Origin: Dyadobacter pollutisoli
Lineage (GTDB): Bacteria > Bacteroidota > Bacteroidia > Cytophagales > Spirosomataceae
DNA: 64,000 nt
Direction of reading: 5' to 3'
Assembly: GCF_026625565.1 (NCBI RefSeq)
Contig: NZ_CP112998.1
Coordinates: 2,668,501-2,732,500 of the forward strand
In this document: piece by piece, positions 9,169 through 17,913 of the stretch
Numbering within the stretch: position 1 is the stretch's first letter
Layout: each line of letters begins with the position of its first letter
The notes under the pieces: generated by a model
What the model was told of the DNA's origin: nothing
The model's database searches: none
What the model saw: the letters and a program-made list of their open reading frames with translations, nothing else
Translations under genes and position numbers: made by a program

Positions 9169-10704
9169 CTAGTTATTTCGATTATCTTCCAAAATCATGT
9201 CTGCCGCCTTCTCGCCGATCATGAAGCAGGCAGCGACGGTATTACCACTTGTAACGGTGGGCATAACCGAAGCATCAGCGACACGCAGCTTTTGAATTCC
9301 GTGGACCCTGAGCCTCGGATCCACCACTGCGTCAGGATCTTGACCTATGCGGCATGTGCCAGCCGGGTGCCAGATCGTCGTGCTTTGGTTACGGATAAAG
9401 GTTGAAATATCCGCTCCTTGTCCCGGTACCATTTCCCCACCATTCAATTCAAGGAATTTCGGCGTGTTTGCCAGTTCCCTGACCAGTTCCACAGCTTTGG
9501 ATAGCACGCGGATATCTGCTTCGCTGTTCAAATAATTGGGATTGACCAATGGGGCGTCAAGCGGGTTTTTAGACCTTAATGATACTTCTCCCCTGCTTTC
9601 CGGCTGAACCAGGATTGGAAGAAAAATACAAACAGGACCGCCCAGATCAGGCAATATCGGTGCAAGTGGCTGTGGCAGGCTCGGCGTAAAATTAATCTGC
9701 AAATCCACCTGGGTGCTATCGTCTTTGGTACACACAAAAAGCGCGTTACCGGTCAGCAATGTCGTATTGGGCATTGGAATTTTTGACCTGAAAATCATCG
9801 GCAGCTGCAAATGGTCCTGCAAATTTTTCCCGACGCCTGGCAAATCATTTACTACCGGAATTTGCAATGCAGAAAGCTCGTTCGCAGGCCCGATCCCGGA
9901 CAGTAAAAGCAACTTCGGTGAAGCCAGCGCCCCTGCCGAAATGATCACTTCCTTGGTTGCCAGCGCATGCCAGTTTTCATTTTCAGTAAAAAATTCTACA
10001 CCGAATGCAGCCTGGTCCTGGATAAGTATCTTTAAAACCTGTGCATTGGTAATAATGGTCAAATTATCTCTTTTTCTGGCTGGGTCAAGAAACGCGGATG
10101 CGCCGCTGTCCCGGTTGCCATTTTCATCAATGTGAAATTGTAAAAGACCGGCGCCATTTTCCTGACGCTCACCATTGTAATCCCAGTTCGGGCCGTCATA
10201 ACCCAGCTCAGTAGCGCCTACCAGAAAGTGTTCGGAACGCATTACTTCGTCGGGGCAATCGCGGATACTCAGCTCACCACCGTCATGATGGTATTCAGAG
10301 GCGCCGTTTTCAAAGCTTTCCGATTTTTTGAAATAGGGCAAAACATCCCTGTATCCCCATCCTTCGGCGCCCAACGCCTTCCATTCCTCGTAGTTGCCGG
10401 GATTGCCCCGCACATACATCATCGCATTGAGCGAGGTACTGCCCCCGAGCACCTTCCCCTGGTTGATCACGATCTGCCGACCACCCAGGCCATCCTGCCG
10501 GGTAGTTTCCAGTTGCCAGTCCAGCTCTGATCCCCAAAGACTTACAAATCCTCCGGGATCTTTGATGTTAGGCTCCTGATCTTCCTTGCCCGCTTCAATC
10601 AGCAAAACGCTGTTGGCAGGATCGGCACTTAAACGATTGGCCAAAACACTGCCCGAAGCACCTGCTCCCACAATGACGTAATCGTATATCTGATTATTCA
10701 GCAT
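9169..10704 (-). CDS. GMC-family FAD oxidoreductase (choline dehydrogenase-like)
   Basis: A 511-residue GMC oxidoreductase. The Rossmann FAD motif VGAGASGSVLANRL is at residues 12-25. The GMC signature GGSTSLNAMMYVRG is near residue 85. The C-terminal catalytic region has IWHPAGTCRIG (active-site His about 448) and TSGNTVAACFMIGEKAA (second catalytic position an Asn in SGNT, as in many choline-dehydrogenase-type members). These enzymes oxidise alcohols to aldehydes or ketones, some splitting hydroxynitriles. No signal peptide. It lies 27 bases downstream of the ThDP-enzyme gene, so alcohol oxidation and 2-keto acid or carboligation chemistry appear coupled. The substrate is not deducible. Confidence 0.9.
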   Translation of the reverse strand: MLNNQIYDYVIVGAGASGSVLANRLSADPANSVLLIEAGKEDQEPNIKDPGGFVSLWGSELDWQLETTRQDGLGGRQIVINQGKVLGGSTSLNAMMYVRGNPGNYEEWKALGAEGWGYRDVLPYFKKSESFENGASEYHHDGGELSIRDCPDEVMRSEHFLVGATELGYDGPNWDYNGERQENGAGLLQFHIDENGNRDSGASAFLDPARKRDNLTIITNAQVLKILIQDQAAFGVEFFTENENWHALATKEVIISAGALASPKLLLLSGIGPANELSALQIPVVNDLPGVGKNLQDHLQLPMIFRSKIPMPNTTLLTGNALFVCTKDDSTQVDLQINFTPSLPQPLAPILPDLGGPVCIFLPILVQPESRGEVSLRSKNPLDAPLVNPNYLNSEADIRVLSKAVELVRELANTPKFLELNGGEMVPGQGADISTFIRNQSTTIWHPAGTCRIGQDPDAVVDPRLRVHGIQKLRVADASVMPTVTSGNTVAACFMIGEKAADMILEDNRNN

Positions 10705-10731
10705 CTTATTGGCGGAGAGTTAATTAGTCAG

Positions 10732-12441
10732 CTAATGTGAACAATTTACCTTTACCCAGTCTGACCGGTGGTCGCCTTCCAGCACCAGATCAATCAGAAA
10801 CGGCTTATCGTCGGCCAGCATTCTTTCGATAGCCGGCAAAATGTCTTCTTCTTTTTCCACGCGCACCGCATCCACACCCATTGATTGTGCCAGAAGGTCG
10901 AACCTGATGGCCGGGTATGATAGGTCAAAAGGAAGCGGGTGATCGTGCTTGGGAATCTCCCTTTCCTGCCAGTACTGGTCAATATTGAGCTGCAAAAGCT
11001 TATAGGAACCATTGTTGCAGACCACGAATTTCGCACCTGTCTGATGCCTTACTGCCGACCAAAGCGCCTGAATAGTGTACATGCTGCCACCATCTCCCGA
11101 AAATCCGATCACTGTTTTTTCAGGATGCGCCAGCTTAGCGCCTATCGCTCCGGGAAATCCTACGCCCAATGAGCCGCCCCTTGTGAAAAAGTACTGTCCC
11201 GCCAATCTCGGTGGAATGTACCTGCTCAACGCCGGCGAGTTGGTGAGCGCTTCGTCAAATATGATCGTTTCGTCCTGATTCAGTTTTTCGGCCAGTACAC
11301 TCGTGAACTGTGCCATATGCAGCGGTGCATTGCCTTTTTGCTTGTCGTCCAGTTCTTTTTCGCTGGCCAACTTTTGCTTTTTGGTGTTACCGATCTGCTC
11401 TATACGTTCGTTCGCAACTGCTCTCTGTTCCGGTGTGATCAGCGATTCAATGGCTTGTAGCAATTCAGCTAGCGAAACCTTGGGATCACATACGACGCCG
11501 AGATCAACCCGGTGATTTTTGGCGATCTCATATGCATTGAGATCATAATGGATCACTTTTGCATCGGGTGCATAAATCTCTCCCAGATCAGGAAAAACTT
11601 CGGGAAGCATATAAGTACCTACAACCAGGTTTACATCGCCTTTGGAAGTAATGGGTTTGCTATATGAGCCGAACATGTGGCCGGTAGTACCCTGGTAAAG
11701 TGGATGGGTATTATCCATCACCAGATCACCAAACTCTACGCCGTACACTTCTGCGCCCAGTATTTCAGCCACTTTTGTCAGTTCTTCAATAGCGCCTGAA
11801 TAAGCAACGCCGTCTCCGATAAAGATCATCGGTTTCTCTGCTGCCAGCAACATTTCCGCCGACTGCGAGATCAGCTCCTTGGAGGGAACAACCCTTGTAG
11901 ACGGAATGCAGCTCGGGAACACAGGTTCGTCATTGATCTCGTCGAGCACATCCATAGGCAGGCATACATACACAGGACCCATGGGCGCGGTTGTCGCGAT
12001 CTTGACCGCGCGGCGCAATGTTCTGAGCAATGATTTGGAGGAAGTAGCCATCGTGGCGTACTTCGTCACCGGTGCCATCATGGCCACGAGGTCATTGGCC
12101 ATTTGCGCATCCATGTTCATATATTGCACACCAGCATCAGAACCGATCACAACCAGCGGAGCGTGCCCCCTTTTGGCCTGATACACAGCCCCTACCGCAT
12201 TTCCAATACCCGGTGAGCTGTGCAGCTGTACCAAAGTAGGTTTTTGCGTGGCCCTTGCGTAGCCGTCACCTGCCATCACCGCAATGGTTTCCTGCAATGT
12301 GAGGATGTATTTCATGTCGGGATACTCGGCCAGGGCGTCAAGGAAGCCTTGTTCTACCGTGCCCGGATTCCCGAACATGAAGTCCATGCCGTCGGCAAGG
12401 AACTGTTCAATGATCTTCTGATTTCCGGTTTTACCAGCCAT
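10732..12441 (-). CDS. ThDP-dependent enzyme, benzoylformate decarboxylase/acetolactate synthase-like
   Basis: A 569-residue ThDP enzyme from the ATG at 12441; an upstream ATG at 12468 would overlap the preceding gene more. The N-terminal PYR domain carries the cofactor-activating Glu in LTLQETIAVMAGDGYA (residue 51). The middle domain lies around 190-330. The C-terminal PP domain has GFSGDGGSMYTIQALW (GDG near 446) with NN in VVCNNGSYKLL about 26 residues on, the standard Mg-ThDP motif. It resembles MdlC-type decarboxylases and acetolactate-synthase-like paralogues; no FAD or valine-regulated partner subunit is present. The likely reaction is decarboxylation or carboligation of a 2-oxo acid. 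The start overlaps the DJ-1 gene end by 11 bases. Confidence 0.9.
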   Translation of the reverse strand: MAGKTGNQKIIEQFLADGMDFMFGNPGTVEQGFLDALAEYPDMKYILTLQETIAVMAGDGYARATQKPTLVQLHSSPGIGNAVGAVYQAKRGHAPLVVIGSDAGVQYMNMDAQMANDLVAMMAPVTKYATMATSSKSLLRTLRRAVKIATTAPMGPVYVCLPMDVLDEINDEPVFPSCIPSTRVVPSKELISQSAEMLLAAEKPMIFIGDGVAYSGAIEELTKVAEILGAEVYGVEFGDLVMDNTHPLYQGTTGHMFGSYSKPITSKGDVNLVVGTYMLPEVFPDLGEIYAPDAKVIHYDLNAYEIAKNHRVDLGVVCDPKVSLAELLQAIESLITPEQRAVANERIEQIGNTKKQKLASEKELDDKQKGNAPLHMAQFTSVLAEKLNQDETIIFDEALTNSPALSRYIPPRLAGQYFFTRGGSLGVGFPGAIGAKLAHPEKTVIGFSGDGGSMYTIQALWSAVRHQTGAKFVVCNNGSYKLLQLNIDQYWQEREIPKHDHPLPFDLSYPAIRFDLLAQSMGVDAVRVEKEEDILPAIERMLADDKPFLIDLVLEGDHRSDWVKVNCSH

Positions 12442-13258
12442 AACGCGTGAGACCTTTGTCAAGAACATTCACAAACTGCTCTCCGAATTCGAAAGAACAT
12501 TGTAATGAACGTGCTGTAATAAATGGATAGTCAACAATTACTGAGGTTTCTTTTCCAAAATTGCCATGGTACTGGCCTTCCGGACCTACTGCATCGGAAA
12601 GGATGTATTCCAGCACGTAAGGAGGTGGCCCCATGTTAAGATCGGTGTTCAGGAAGCCGGTACCGTCGTGGTAATCGTATTCAATGCAATGTCCTGTAAC
12701 GTGCTTGCCTTTGATAATAGAATTGCGCTCGTTAAAATCTCTTGCAAAAACCAATGGAGCAACTCCGTAGCAGATTCCGGCAACAGGCATTTTTTTGTTA
12801 TAAAAAGCCAAAACCAGATCGTGAACACGCTGATTGTTGACCATATCAATGATCGGGCCGCTACCTCCTACCAGGAGTACCGCAGCATATTCTTCGGTTA
12901 CTTTCTCCTGAGCGATTTTAAGGTCTGCATAATATTTTTCAAAAACCCTCAGAAAATCAGGCGTTGAGAAGTACGGGCGCTGTGGAATTACTTCCGACAA
13001 GTTCTGACGTACTTCCAGGCGGTTGGATGCTTCAAAAGCTTTCACTTTTTCGGCTGCCAGTGGCGTGGTCACACAAGTTCCCAGCGGAGGATCCACATAA
13101 GTGGTGTCGTAGCTTGGCGGCAGCGCTTCCGCTTTTTTGCCGTTTGGCGTAATAAATTCGACGGTGTAACCTGCCTCTTCAAGCTTTTCAAGAGGGCCTA
13201 CCAGCTCGATGCCCCAGTATCCGTATTCTGATAAAACGGCGAGTATTTTTTTTGACAT
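12431..13258 (-). CDS. DJ-1/PfpI-type amidotransferase-like protein
   Basis: A 275-residue Hsp31/HchA-like member of the DJ-1 superfamily. AAVLLVGGSGPIIDM gives the substrate loop and VAGICYGVAP the nucleophile elbow with Cys163. It is longer than the DJ-1 protein at 7665-8234 (189 residues), with an N-terminal lid-like insertion (DPPLGTCVTTPLAAEK). Relatives are glyoxalase III or deglycase enzymes. Its 3' end overlaps the ThDP-enzyme start, implying translational coupling. Confidence 0.82.
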   Translation of the reverse strand: MSKKILAVLSEYGYWGIELVGPLEKLEEAGYTVEFITPNGKKAEALPPSYDTTYVDPPLGTCVTTPLAAEKVKAFEASNRLEVRQNLSEVIPQRPYFSTPDFLRVFEKYYADLKIAQEKVTEEYAAVLLVGGSGPIIDMVNNQRVHDLVLAFYNKKMPVAGICYGVAPLVFARDFNERNSIIKGKHVTGHCIEYDYHDGTGFLNTDLNMGPPPYVLEYILSDAVGPEGQYHGNFGKETSVIVDYPFITARSLQCSFEFGEQFVNVLDKGLTRYGW

Positions 13259-13324
13259 AAAATTTTGGATTTACAGGAATATCAAATGGTTACTAAATGA
13301 GAGGAGGATTTAACTCACTGACTG

Positions 13325-13762
13325 TCAGTGTCCGGGAGGAGGAGGAACCACACCAAGCTGTTGTAACAAGCCTAGTTCATCCACATTGGCCCAGCGTTCG
13401 GCGATCTTGCCATCTTTCATGCGGACAGTGGAAGTACCAGTCATCGAAAGCGATTTGCCCGATGGCGGCATGCCCATTACGCCGCCAGTGTCCGTTCCAT
13501 TCAGTCTCCAACGGTGCACAACTTTGTCGGCAACATATATCTGATCTTCAATGGAAAGCTTTACATCAGGCATAGCACCGCGGAACATTCCGATGATCCC
13601 TTTGAAACTTGCTGAACCCGGTTCTGAAACTGTTTTACCGCCAACCTGCGAGTGGTCAATCGCATCGGAAGCCAACAGGTCTTCTCTTACCACTCCTGTA
13701 TTCCAGGCTGCTTCAAAAAATTCGACACAAATAGCATTGTTTTGTTCTGCTGATAATGACAT
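13325..13762 (-). CDS. SnoaL-like ester-cyclase family protein
   Basis: A 145-residue single SnoaL domain. Visible hallmarks are NNAICVEFFEAAWNTG, ASDAIDHSQ, a FRGAMPDVKLSIEDQI strand-turn typical of SnoaL ester cyclases, HRWRLNGTDTGG, and a C-terminal MKDGKIAERWANVDELGLLQQLG. The C-terminal W...D.LGLLQQLG signature is shared with the SnoaL genes at 15045 and 15471, pointing to one paralogous family. Possible cyclase, isomerase or hydrolase. Confidence 0.82.
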   Translation of the reverse strand: MSLSAEQNNAICVEFFEAAWNTGVVREDLLASDAIDHSQVGGKTVSEPGSASFKGIIGMFRGAMPDVKLSIEDQIYVADKVVHRWRLNGTDTGGVMGMPPSGKSLSMTGTSTVRMKDGKIAERWANVDELGLLQQLGVVPPPPGH

Positions 13763-13799
13763 GGTTTTTTATTTTTAAGGGTTGATATTTGGTTAATTC

Positions 13800-13866
13800 T
13801 GGGCCGTCGGCTTTCGGCTTTCGGCAATCAATTATTGGTCAGGCAATGGTCATTCATGGTCATTAG
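13800..13866. repeat. Intergenic GTCGGCTTTCGGC and TGGTCATT repeats
   Basis: The gap between two SnoaL genes contains CCGTCGGCTTTCGGC followed by CTTTCGGCAATC, the reverse-strand counterpart of the words at 5330-5362. It then has two TGGTCATT copies, related to GACCATT words at 48184-48230. This is dispersed repeat DNA of the type common between Bacteroidota genes. Confidence 0.4.
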
Positions 13867-13874
13867 TCGCCTTT

Positions 13875-15032
13875 CTACTTGTTTACGGTAAAAGGTCGGC
13901 CGCCGAGAAACGCTTCTACTATCCAGGCGGTGTTAATGTAATTTTTGAATAAAGTCACTTTGCCTTCCTCGTTGGCGACTACCACATGTACCACGCTGGT
14001 TTTAAATGGTAACCCGGTTACTGTGGAAGTTCCCGCTTCATCAATGACAATGGCGGCGGTATCGCCATCGTAAATCAGTCGCGTAGGTTTGAAATGATCA
14101 AAATGCATGGTCGCAATGATCTGATTGGCAGACTCAGCGGCGGCATCCGGGCCAATCCGCTCTCCCGCCCAGGCAAGCAAGTCCGGCGGCCCAAAAATGT
14201 CCCAAACCACATTGTCTGCGAATACTTTGCGTACTTCCGGTACATTGAGCCCCTGCAATGCGGCATACATGGCACGGACCGTTTTCACAGTTCCCGTCGG
14301 AGTTCCGAACACCGCCGCATCGAACACGACGCTATCAGTATCCCGCGCTACGGCTACGGGTTTGATCACGTGATAATGCGAGTCAATGTGGCTTGGCTGC
14401 ACTGTAAATGGCCGCCCGCCATAGATCGCTTCGATGATCGGATAAGTGTCGCGGTAGTACTGCAGATGGCTGATCTTGCCGTTTCTGACCGTAACCCAAT
14501 GTACCACTCCTCCGCTAAAAGGTACTCCGTATTTTGACTGGCCGTGCCCATCAAGCACAACGGCAACTGTGTTGCCTTGTGCTATGTAACGGGTTGGTAC
14601 CAGCTTCTCAAATGCCAGACCTTCGCTGAGTAAAACAAAAAACTTTGCAACCCCGAGATGTCCATTCCAGCCTCCTGCCCACGGCATAATGTCGGTAGGC
14701 CCGGCTACTTCCCAAAAAACATCCTCGGAAAGAAAGGTCAGGATATCTGCCAGGTCATTTTTTTCAAATGCCGCGTAAAATCTTTTCAACAAAGCTACGG
14801 GGTCAAGATCGAGTGCGTTCACGTTTTTCAGCACTGCGAGCTCTTTTCCAAGCTCGGTAAGCTGAACAACTGTATCATTTTCATTTTGTAAAAAGCAAAG
14901 GTCTTTTCTGCACAATTCGGGATCAGCAATAACCAGGACATCATTATCGGTATTGAAATCATCGATCAATACTGCTGCTGCCGCCAGCTGTCCGTTGGCT
15001 ATCTCAAAATGTCGAACTCCTTTGCCTTCCAT
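13875..15032 (-). CDS. Tandem SnoaL-domain protein with N-terminal extension
   Basis: 385 residues. Two SnoaL domains (about 80-220 and 245-385) each end with a near-identical tag, GGRPFTVQP and GGRPFTVNK, and each contains FL-(S/A)-(E/D)-(D/N)-V-(F/V)-W-(E/D)-type strands (DVFWEVAGPTDIMPWAGG; NVVWDIFGPPDLLAWAGE), so the protein arose by internal duplication. Residues 1-80 form an extension rich in acidic residues (VLIDDFNTDNDVLVIADPEL) that I do not recognise. No catalytic residues assigned. It is flanked by single- and double-domain SnoaL genes on the same strand. Confidence 0.75.
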   Translation of the reverse strand: MEGKGVRHFEIANGQLAAAAVLIDDFNTDNDVLVIADPELCRKDLCFLQNENDTVVQLTELGKELAVLKNVNALDLDPVALLKRFYAAFEKNDLADILTFLSEDVFWEVAGPTDIMPWAGGWNGHLGVAKFFVLLSEGLAFEKLVPTRYIAQGNTVAVVLDGHGQSKYGVPFSGGVVHWVTVRNGKISHLQYYRDTYPIIEAIYGGRPFTVQPSHIDSHYHVIKPVAVARDTDSVVFDAAVFGTPTGTVKTVRAMYAALQGLNVPEVRKVFADNVVWDIFGPPDLLAWAGERIGPDAAAESANQIIATMHFDHFKPTRLIYDGDTAAIVIDEAGTSTVTGLPFKTSVVHVVVANEEGKVTLFKNYINTAWIVEAFLGGRPFTVNK

Positions 15033-15044
15033 AAAATGGTGTTT

Positions 15045-15455
15045 TTAAAGCACTTTCAATTGTTGTAATAACCCCAGACTATCCTGGGCTACCCACATTT
15101 CGACTATTTTTCCTTCTTCAATCCTGAAAATATCGATTCCCAGATCTTTCACTTTCAATTGCGTGGTATCCCTTCCGAGAAAATTACCTGTATTCGTCGC
15201 TTCATATGACCAGCGGCTTACTACTTTGTCGCCTTCTGCTAGCTCATCGTGCAAAGTGAAATGAACGTCCGGAAATGCTATCAGCGCTGTTTCAAACCAT
15301 TTTCTCAACGTGGGAGGCTGGTGTGCCTGCCCGGGCGGGAAGTGAAATGTGACATCTTCAACAGCTATCTCATCCAGTACTTCGAGTTTTTTGTCGTTCC
15401 ACAATTCAAACCAATAGCGACGTACAATGGCCTTATTATCTTCTGTCTGATTCAT
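15045..15455 (-). CDS. SnoaL-like ester-cyclase family protein
   Basis: A 136-residue single SnoaL domain: RRYWFELWNDKKLEVLDEI, then DVTFHFPPGQAHQ, the FPDVHFTLHDELAEGDKVVSR hallmark strand pair, and the C-terminal EMWVAQDSLGLLQQL. It closely follows the ester-cyclase branch of SnoaL proteins. It lies 15 bases downstream of the tandem-SnoaL gene at 15471-16334 and 12 bases upstream of the next one, so all are probably one transcript. Confidence 0.84.
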   Translation of the reverse strand: MNQTEDNKAIVRRYWFELWNDKKLEVLDEIAVEDVTFHFPPGQAHQPPTLRKWFETALIAFPDVHFTLHDELAEGDKVVSRWSYEATNTGNFLGRDTTQLKVKDLGIDIFRIEEGKIVEMWVAQDSLGLLQQLKVL

Positions 15456-15470
15456 AATTCATTAAGGTTT

Positions 15471-16334
15471 TCAGGAAGGTATTGCGCCAAGCTGCTGCAT
15501 GAGGCCAAAATCATTTTCGTTCACATGCACAGAAACAATCTTTCCGTTTTTAATTGTAAAAATGTCAATGCCATAATCCTTTACGTGGTTACCCGTAGCT
15601 GGTGCCCCCAGGAATTCGCCCAAATGTGTACCTTCGATATTCCAGCGAGAAGCTACCTTGTTACCCTCGGCTGTCTGGCGCATAACAGTGAATTTGATAT
15701 CAGGAAATGCGTTTCTGAGGTAGGTAACAAATCCTTTGAAAGCTGGGAAACCGGCGATCGGTTCTGGCTGTGTAGGAATGATGAAAGCAAATTCAGGATC
15801 CAGAATTTCTTCCACTACTTCCAACTTGCCCTGGCTCATGATTTCTTCAAAATAACGCGTGGCAAGTAGTTGATTGTGATCAAGGTCCAGTGTTACAGCA
15901 GGTGCATCTGATGGCAAAACTCCCAGCTGAAGCATCAGGCCAAGGGTATCTTCGTGACCAATGGATTCGGTGATCTTACCATCTTTAATGGTATGCCAGG
16001 TCATCCCGTCAATTTCAAAATATTTGCCTGTCGCATTTACATCTCCTTTTACTGTCAATAGTGGTCCGCCTGTGTGGGTACCACCTCCACGCCAGCGTGT
16101 TATAACCCAGTCACCACCGGCAACCATTTCCTGAGGATTGATATAAAAATCCGGGAATGAGCCGTGTAGCATACGAACAAGTCCCATAAACCCGTCAGGC
16201 CCGTGAAATGGCTCGGGGTGGGTTGGCAATGTGAAAACAAAATCCTCAGACAGGATCTCATGAGCAACCTGCTCATTCATTCCATTCATGATCTGATAAA
16301 AATAACGTCGCGAGAGTACCTTATTCGAATTCAT
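15471..16334 (-). CDS. Tandem SnoaL-domain protein, first gene of the cluster
   Basis: 287 residues made of two SnoaL domains in a row (about 1-140 and 150-287). The copies align well: RRYFYQIMNGMNEQVAHEIL with TRYFEEIMSQGKLEVVEEIL; THPEPFHGPDGFMGLV with TQPEPIAGFPAFKGFV; FPDFYI with FPDIKF; and both end with a LGLMLQLG/FGLMQQLG tag. This is an internal duplication distinct from that of the gene at 13875-15032. As the first gene of the minus-strand cluster it should lie closest to its promoter, in the 613-base gap shared with the divergent regulatory operon. Confidence 0.83.
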   Translation of the reverse strand: MNSNKVLSRRYFYQIMNGMNEQVAHEILSEDFVFTLPTHPEPFHGPDGFMGLVRMLHGSFPDFYINPQEMVAGGDWVITRWRGGGTHTGGPLLTVKGDVNATGKYFEIDGMTWHTIKDGKITESIGHEDTLGLMLQLGVLPSDAPAVTLDLDHNQLLATRYFEEIMSQGKLEVVEEILDPEFAFIIPTQPEPIAGFPAFKGFVTYLRNAFPDIKFTVMRQTAEGNKVASRWNIEGTHLGEFLGAPATGNHVKDYGIDIFTIKNGKIVSVHVNENDFGLMQQLGAIPS

Positions 16335-16947
16335 CGTAGTTGATTTACCTGTTGAAGGATGGTTTAGAAATTATATTGTTTCACTTTTTATTCCTTTTGT
16401 GCTATAAATATCTCCATAAGCCCGGCGTCAGGCTTTTAAATAATTATTGAAACTGAAAAAAACAGAGGTGAACCGGTTGATTCGTGACCTCGAACCGACT
16501 GAAAACAGGTGAAGCCCCAAATGGAGGTGCCGAACTGAATGGCAGATATTGCTTGTCAAGGAAATCGCACAGGCAAGCCGGGAATTCGCTACAAAATTTT
16601 CAATAAATAGTACAAAAACAACTCAGAGCATGCTGCCGAGAAATATTTTGTATATATTTGATCCTCATTCTCAATTGTCCCTTTTATATTATTTTACATT
16701 TTGCAAGTAGTATAATTTCTACTTAATTCGGTATAATGGTAACAAGGTCCGCTTAGCTCGTTCGAGTAGTAATTTTCAGGCTTACACACGCTCTGAAAGC
16801 TCTTTGCAAACACGTCGTTTTGAATTTCCTGCCACACTGGTAAAAGGTATATTGTCATGTCCGGGTTTACCATTAGGTATTTTTTACTATTCGGTTTGAG
16901 TATTTTAACGGTTACAACTACCTTTCACAACTAAATCATTCTCTTCT
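16335..16947. other. 613-base intergenic region between two divergent transcription units
   Basis: I see no convincing gene. It should hold the promoter of the minus-strand SnoaL cluster and that of the plus-strand regulatory operon. On the plus strand there are two -7-like boxes: TATATTTG at 16653-16660 (a perfect TAnnTTTG but no good -33 box) and TACCTTTC at 16919-16926 (see the separate promoter entry). A small GC-rich hairpin AGCCCGGCGTCAGGCT lies at 16417-16432, on the side of the SnoaL cluster. The region is AT-rich around 16660-16740. Confidence 0.5.
16894..16926 (+). promoter_or_regulatory. Candidate Bacteroidota promoter for the pseudo-receiver/LytS/LytTR operon
   Basis: A TTTG at 16894-16897 is followed after 21 bases by TACCTTTC (16919-16926). 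This fits the Bacteroidota -33/-7 consensus TTTG/TAnnTTTG with one mismatch. The operon start codon lies 21 bases further on, giving a very short leader. Confidence 0.4.
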
Positions 16948-17913
16948 ATGAAACCTTTAAACCTCTTGATTGTTGCAATTCGAAGTGAGTGGCTGAGCCT
17001 CCTGGAAGATTCTCTTAGTTATGCTGGGTACCATTTTCAGATTAAACAGGTCAACTCGAAGCAGTCAGCTATCAAAGCTTTTCATGAATCAAAATACGAT
17101 CTGCTGATCTCTAATTGCCTTCTGCCTGATGGTAAAATCACCGACCTGGCCAATGTGCTGGGAAGCCAGTTACCATGCCTTGTGATGACGGAAGGCCACT
17201 GCCCGGTTACGGCAGAAAGAGTGTTGGCGGTTACAGAAACCAATTATTATATCAATTGCTCTAATAAACTGGGCTGGATCCCTGCTCTTGAAAATACACT
17301 GACCAAATGGCGCAACAGCGCACAGCAGAAAATAGACCAGCATAATCAGAACAATGGCAACCTGTATAAGAAAGTACTGGCGCGTTGCGAAGAGGAATTA
17401 TCGGCAGGCCACGCCGGCAAAAAAATTGATGAGTTGTTCCTGAATGCATTCGCCGTTCTGCTTGAAGTAATGGACCTGAGCAGGATCTATCTGTGTACCC
17501 AAAGCGTGAGCGAAGATGGCACGCATCACATAAGCAAACGTGCTGAACTGGCGGCTCCCGGCGTTACTCCCAAAGCACATTTTTCCAAAAGCCCGTCGGA
17601 AATCCCGTATTTCAAAAGATGGAACACATTGCTTTCTTCCGGCAAGCCTGTCATTGAATTTTCTTCATTCCTTACAGTCGCGGAACAACAACTGTTCGGT
17701 CGTCACGACATTCAATCCTTACTGGCCGTTCCTATTGTGGAAAATGGCGGTTGGGCCGGATACATTGCGCTGGAAGATACCCTGAATTCCAGAGAATGGA
17801 CGGACGCCGAGATCTCGCTGATCGGAGCAATCGCTGCTATCATTCAAAAAAAGAACTTGTTGCAAAAAAAATCATCCCGGCTTACTAATGAATTACTGAC
17901 CAGCCAGGTATGA
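16948..17913 (+). CDS. Pseudo-receiver plus GAF domain protein
   Basis: 321 residues. The N-terminal 120 residues have the receiver fold pattern (LNLLIVAIRSEWLSLLEDSL ... YDLLISNCLLPDG), but the phospho-acceptor Asp is replaced by Asn56 and the acidic pair after strand 1 is absent (IVAIRS), so it should not be phosphorylated. Residues about 150-310 form a GAF domain, including LLAVPIVENGGWAGYIALED. There is no catalytic output domain. The gene overlaps the LytS-type kinase gene by 4 bases (ATGA), so it is probably an accessory sensor for that kinase, binding a small ligand in the GAF pocket (inference). Confidence 0.75.
   Translation: MKPLNLLIVAIRSEWLSLLEDSLSYAGYHFQIKQVNSKQSAIKAFHESKYDLLISNCLLPDGKITDLANVLGSQLPCLVMTEGHCPVTAERVLAVTETNYYINCSNKLGWIPALENTLTKWRNSAQQKIDQHNQNNGNLYKKVLARCEEELSAGHAGKKIDELFLNAFAVLLEVMDLSRIYLCTQSVSEDGTHHISKRAELAAPGVTPKAHFSKSPSEIPYFKRWNTLLSSGKPVIEFSSFLTVAEQQLFGRHDIQSLLAVPIVENGGWAGYIALEDTLNSREWTDAEISLIGAIAAIIQKKNLLQKKSSRLTNELLTSQV

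Noticed and set aside
16735..16790. tRNA-like words (GGTATAATGGTAAC, TTCGAG) in the large gap
   Set aside because: No acceptor stem and no anticodon arm could be paired, so it is not a tRNA.
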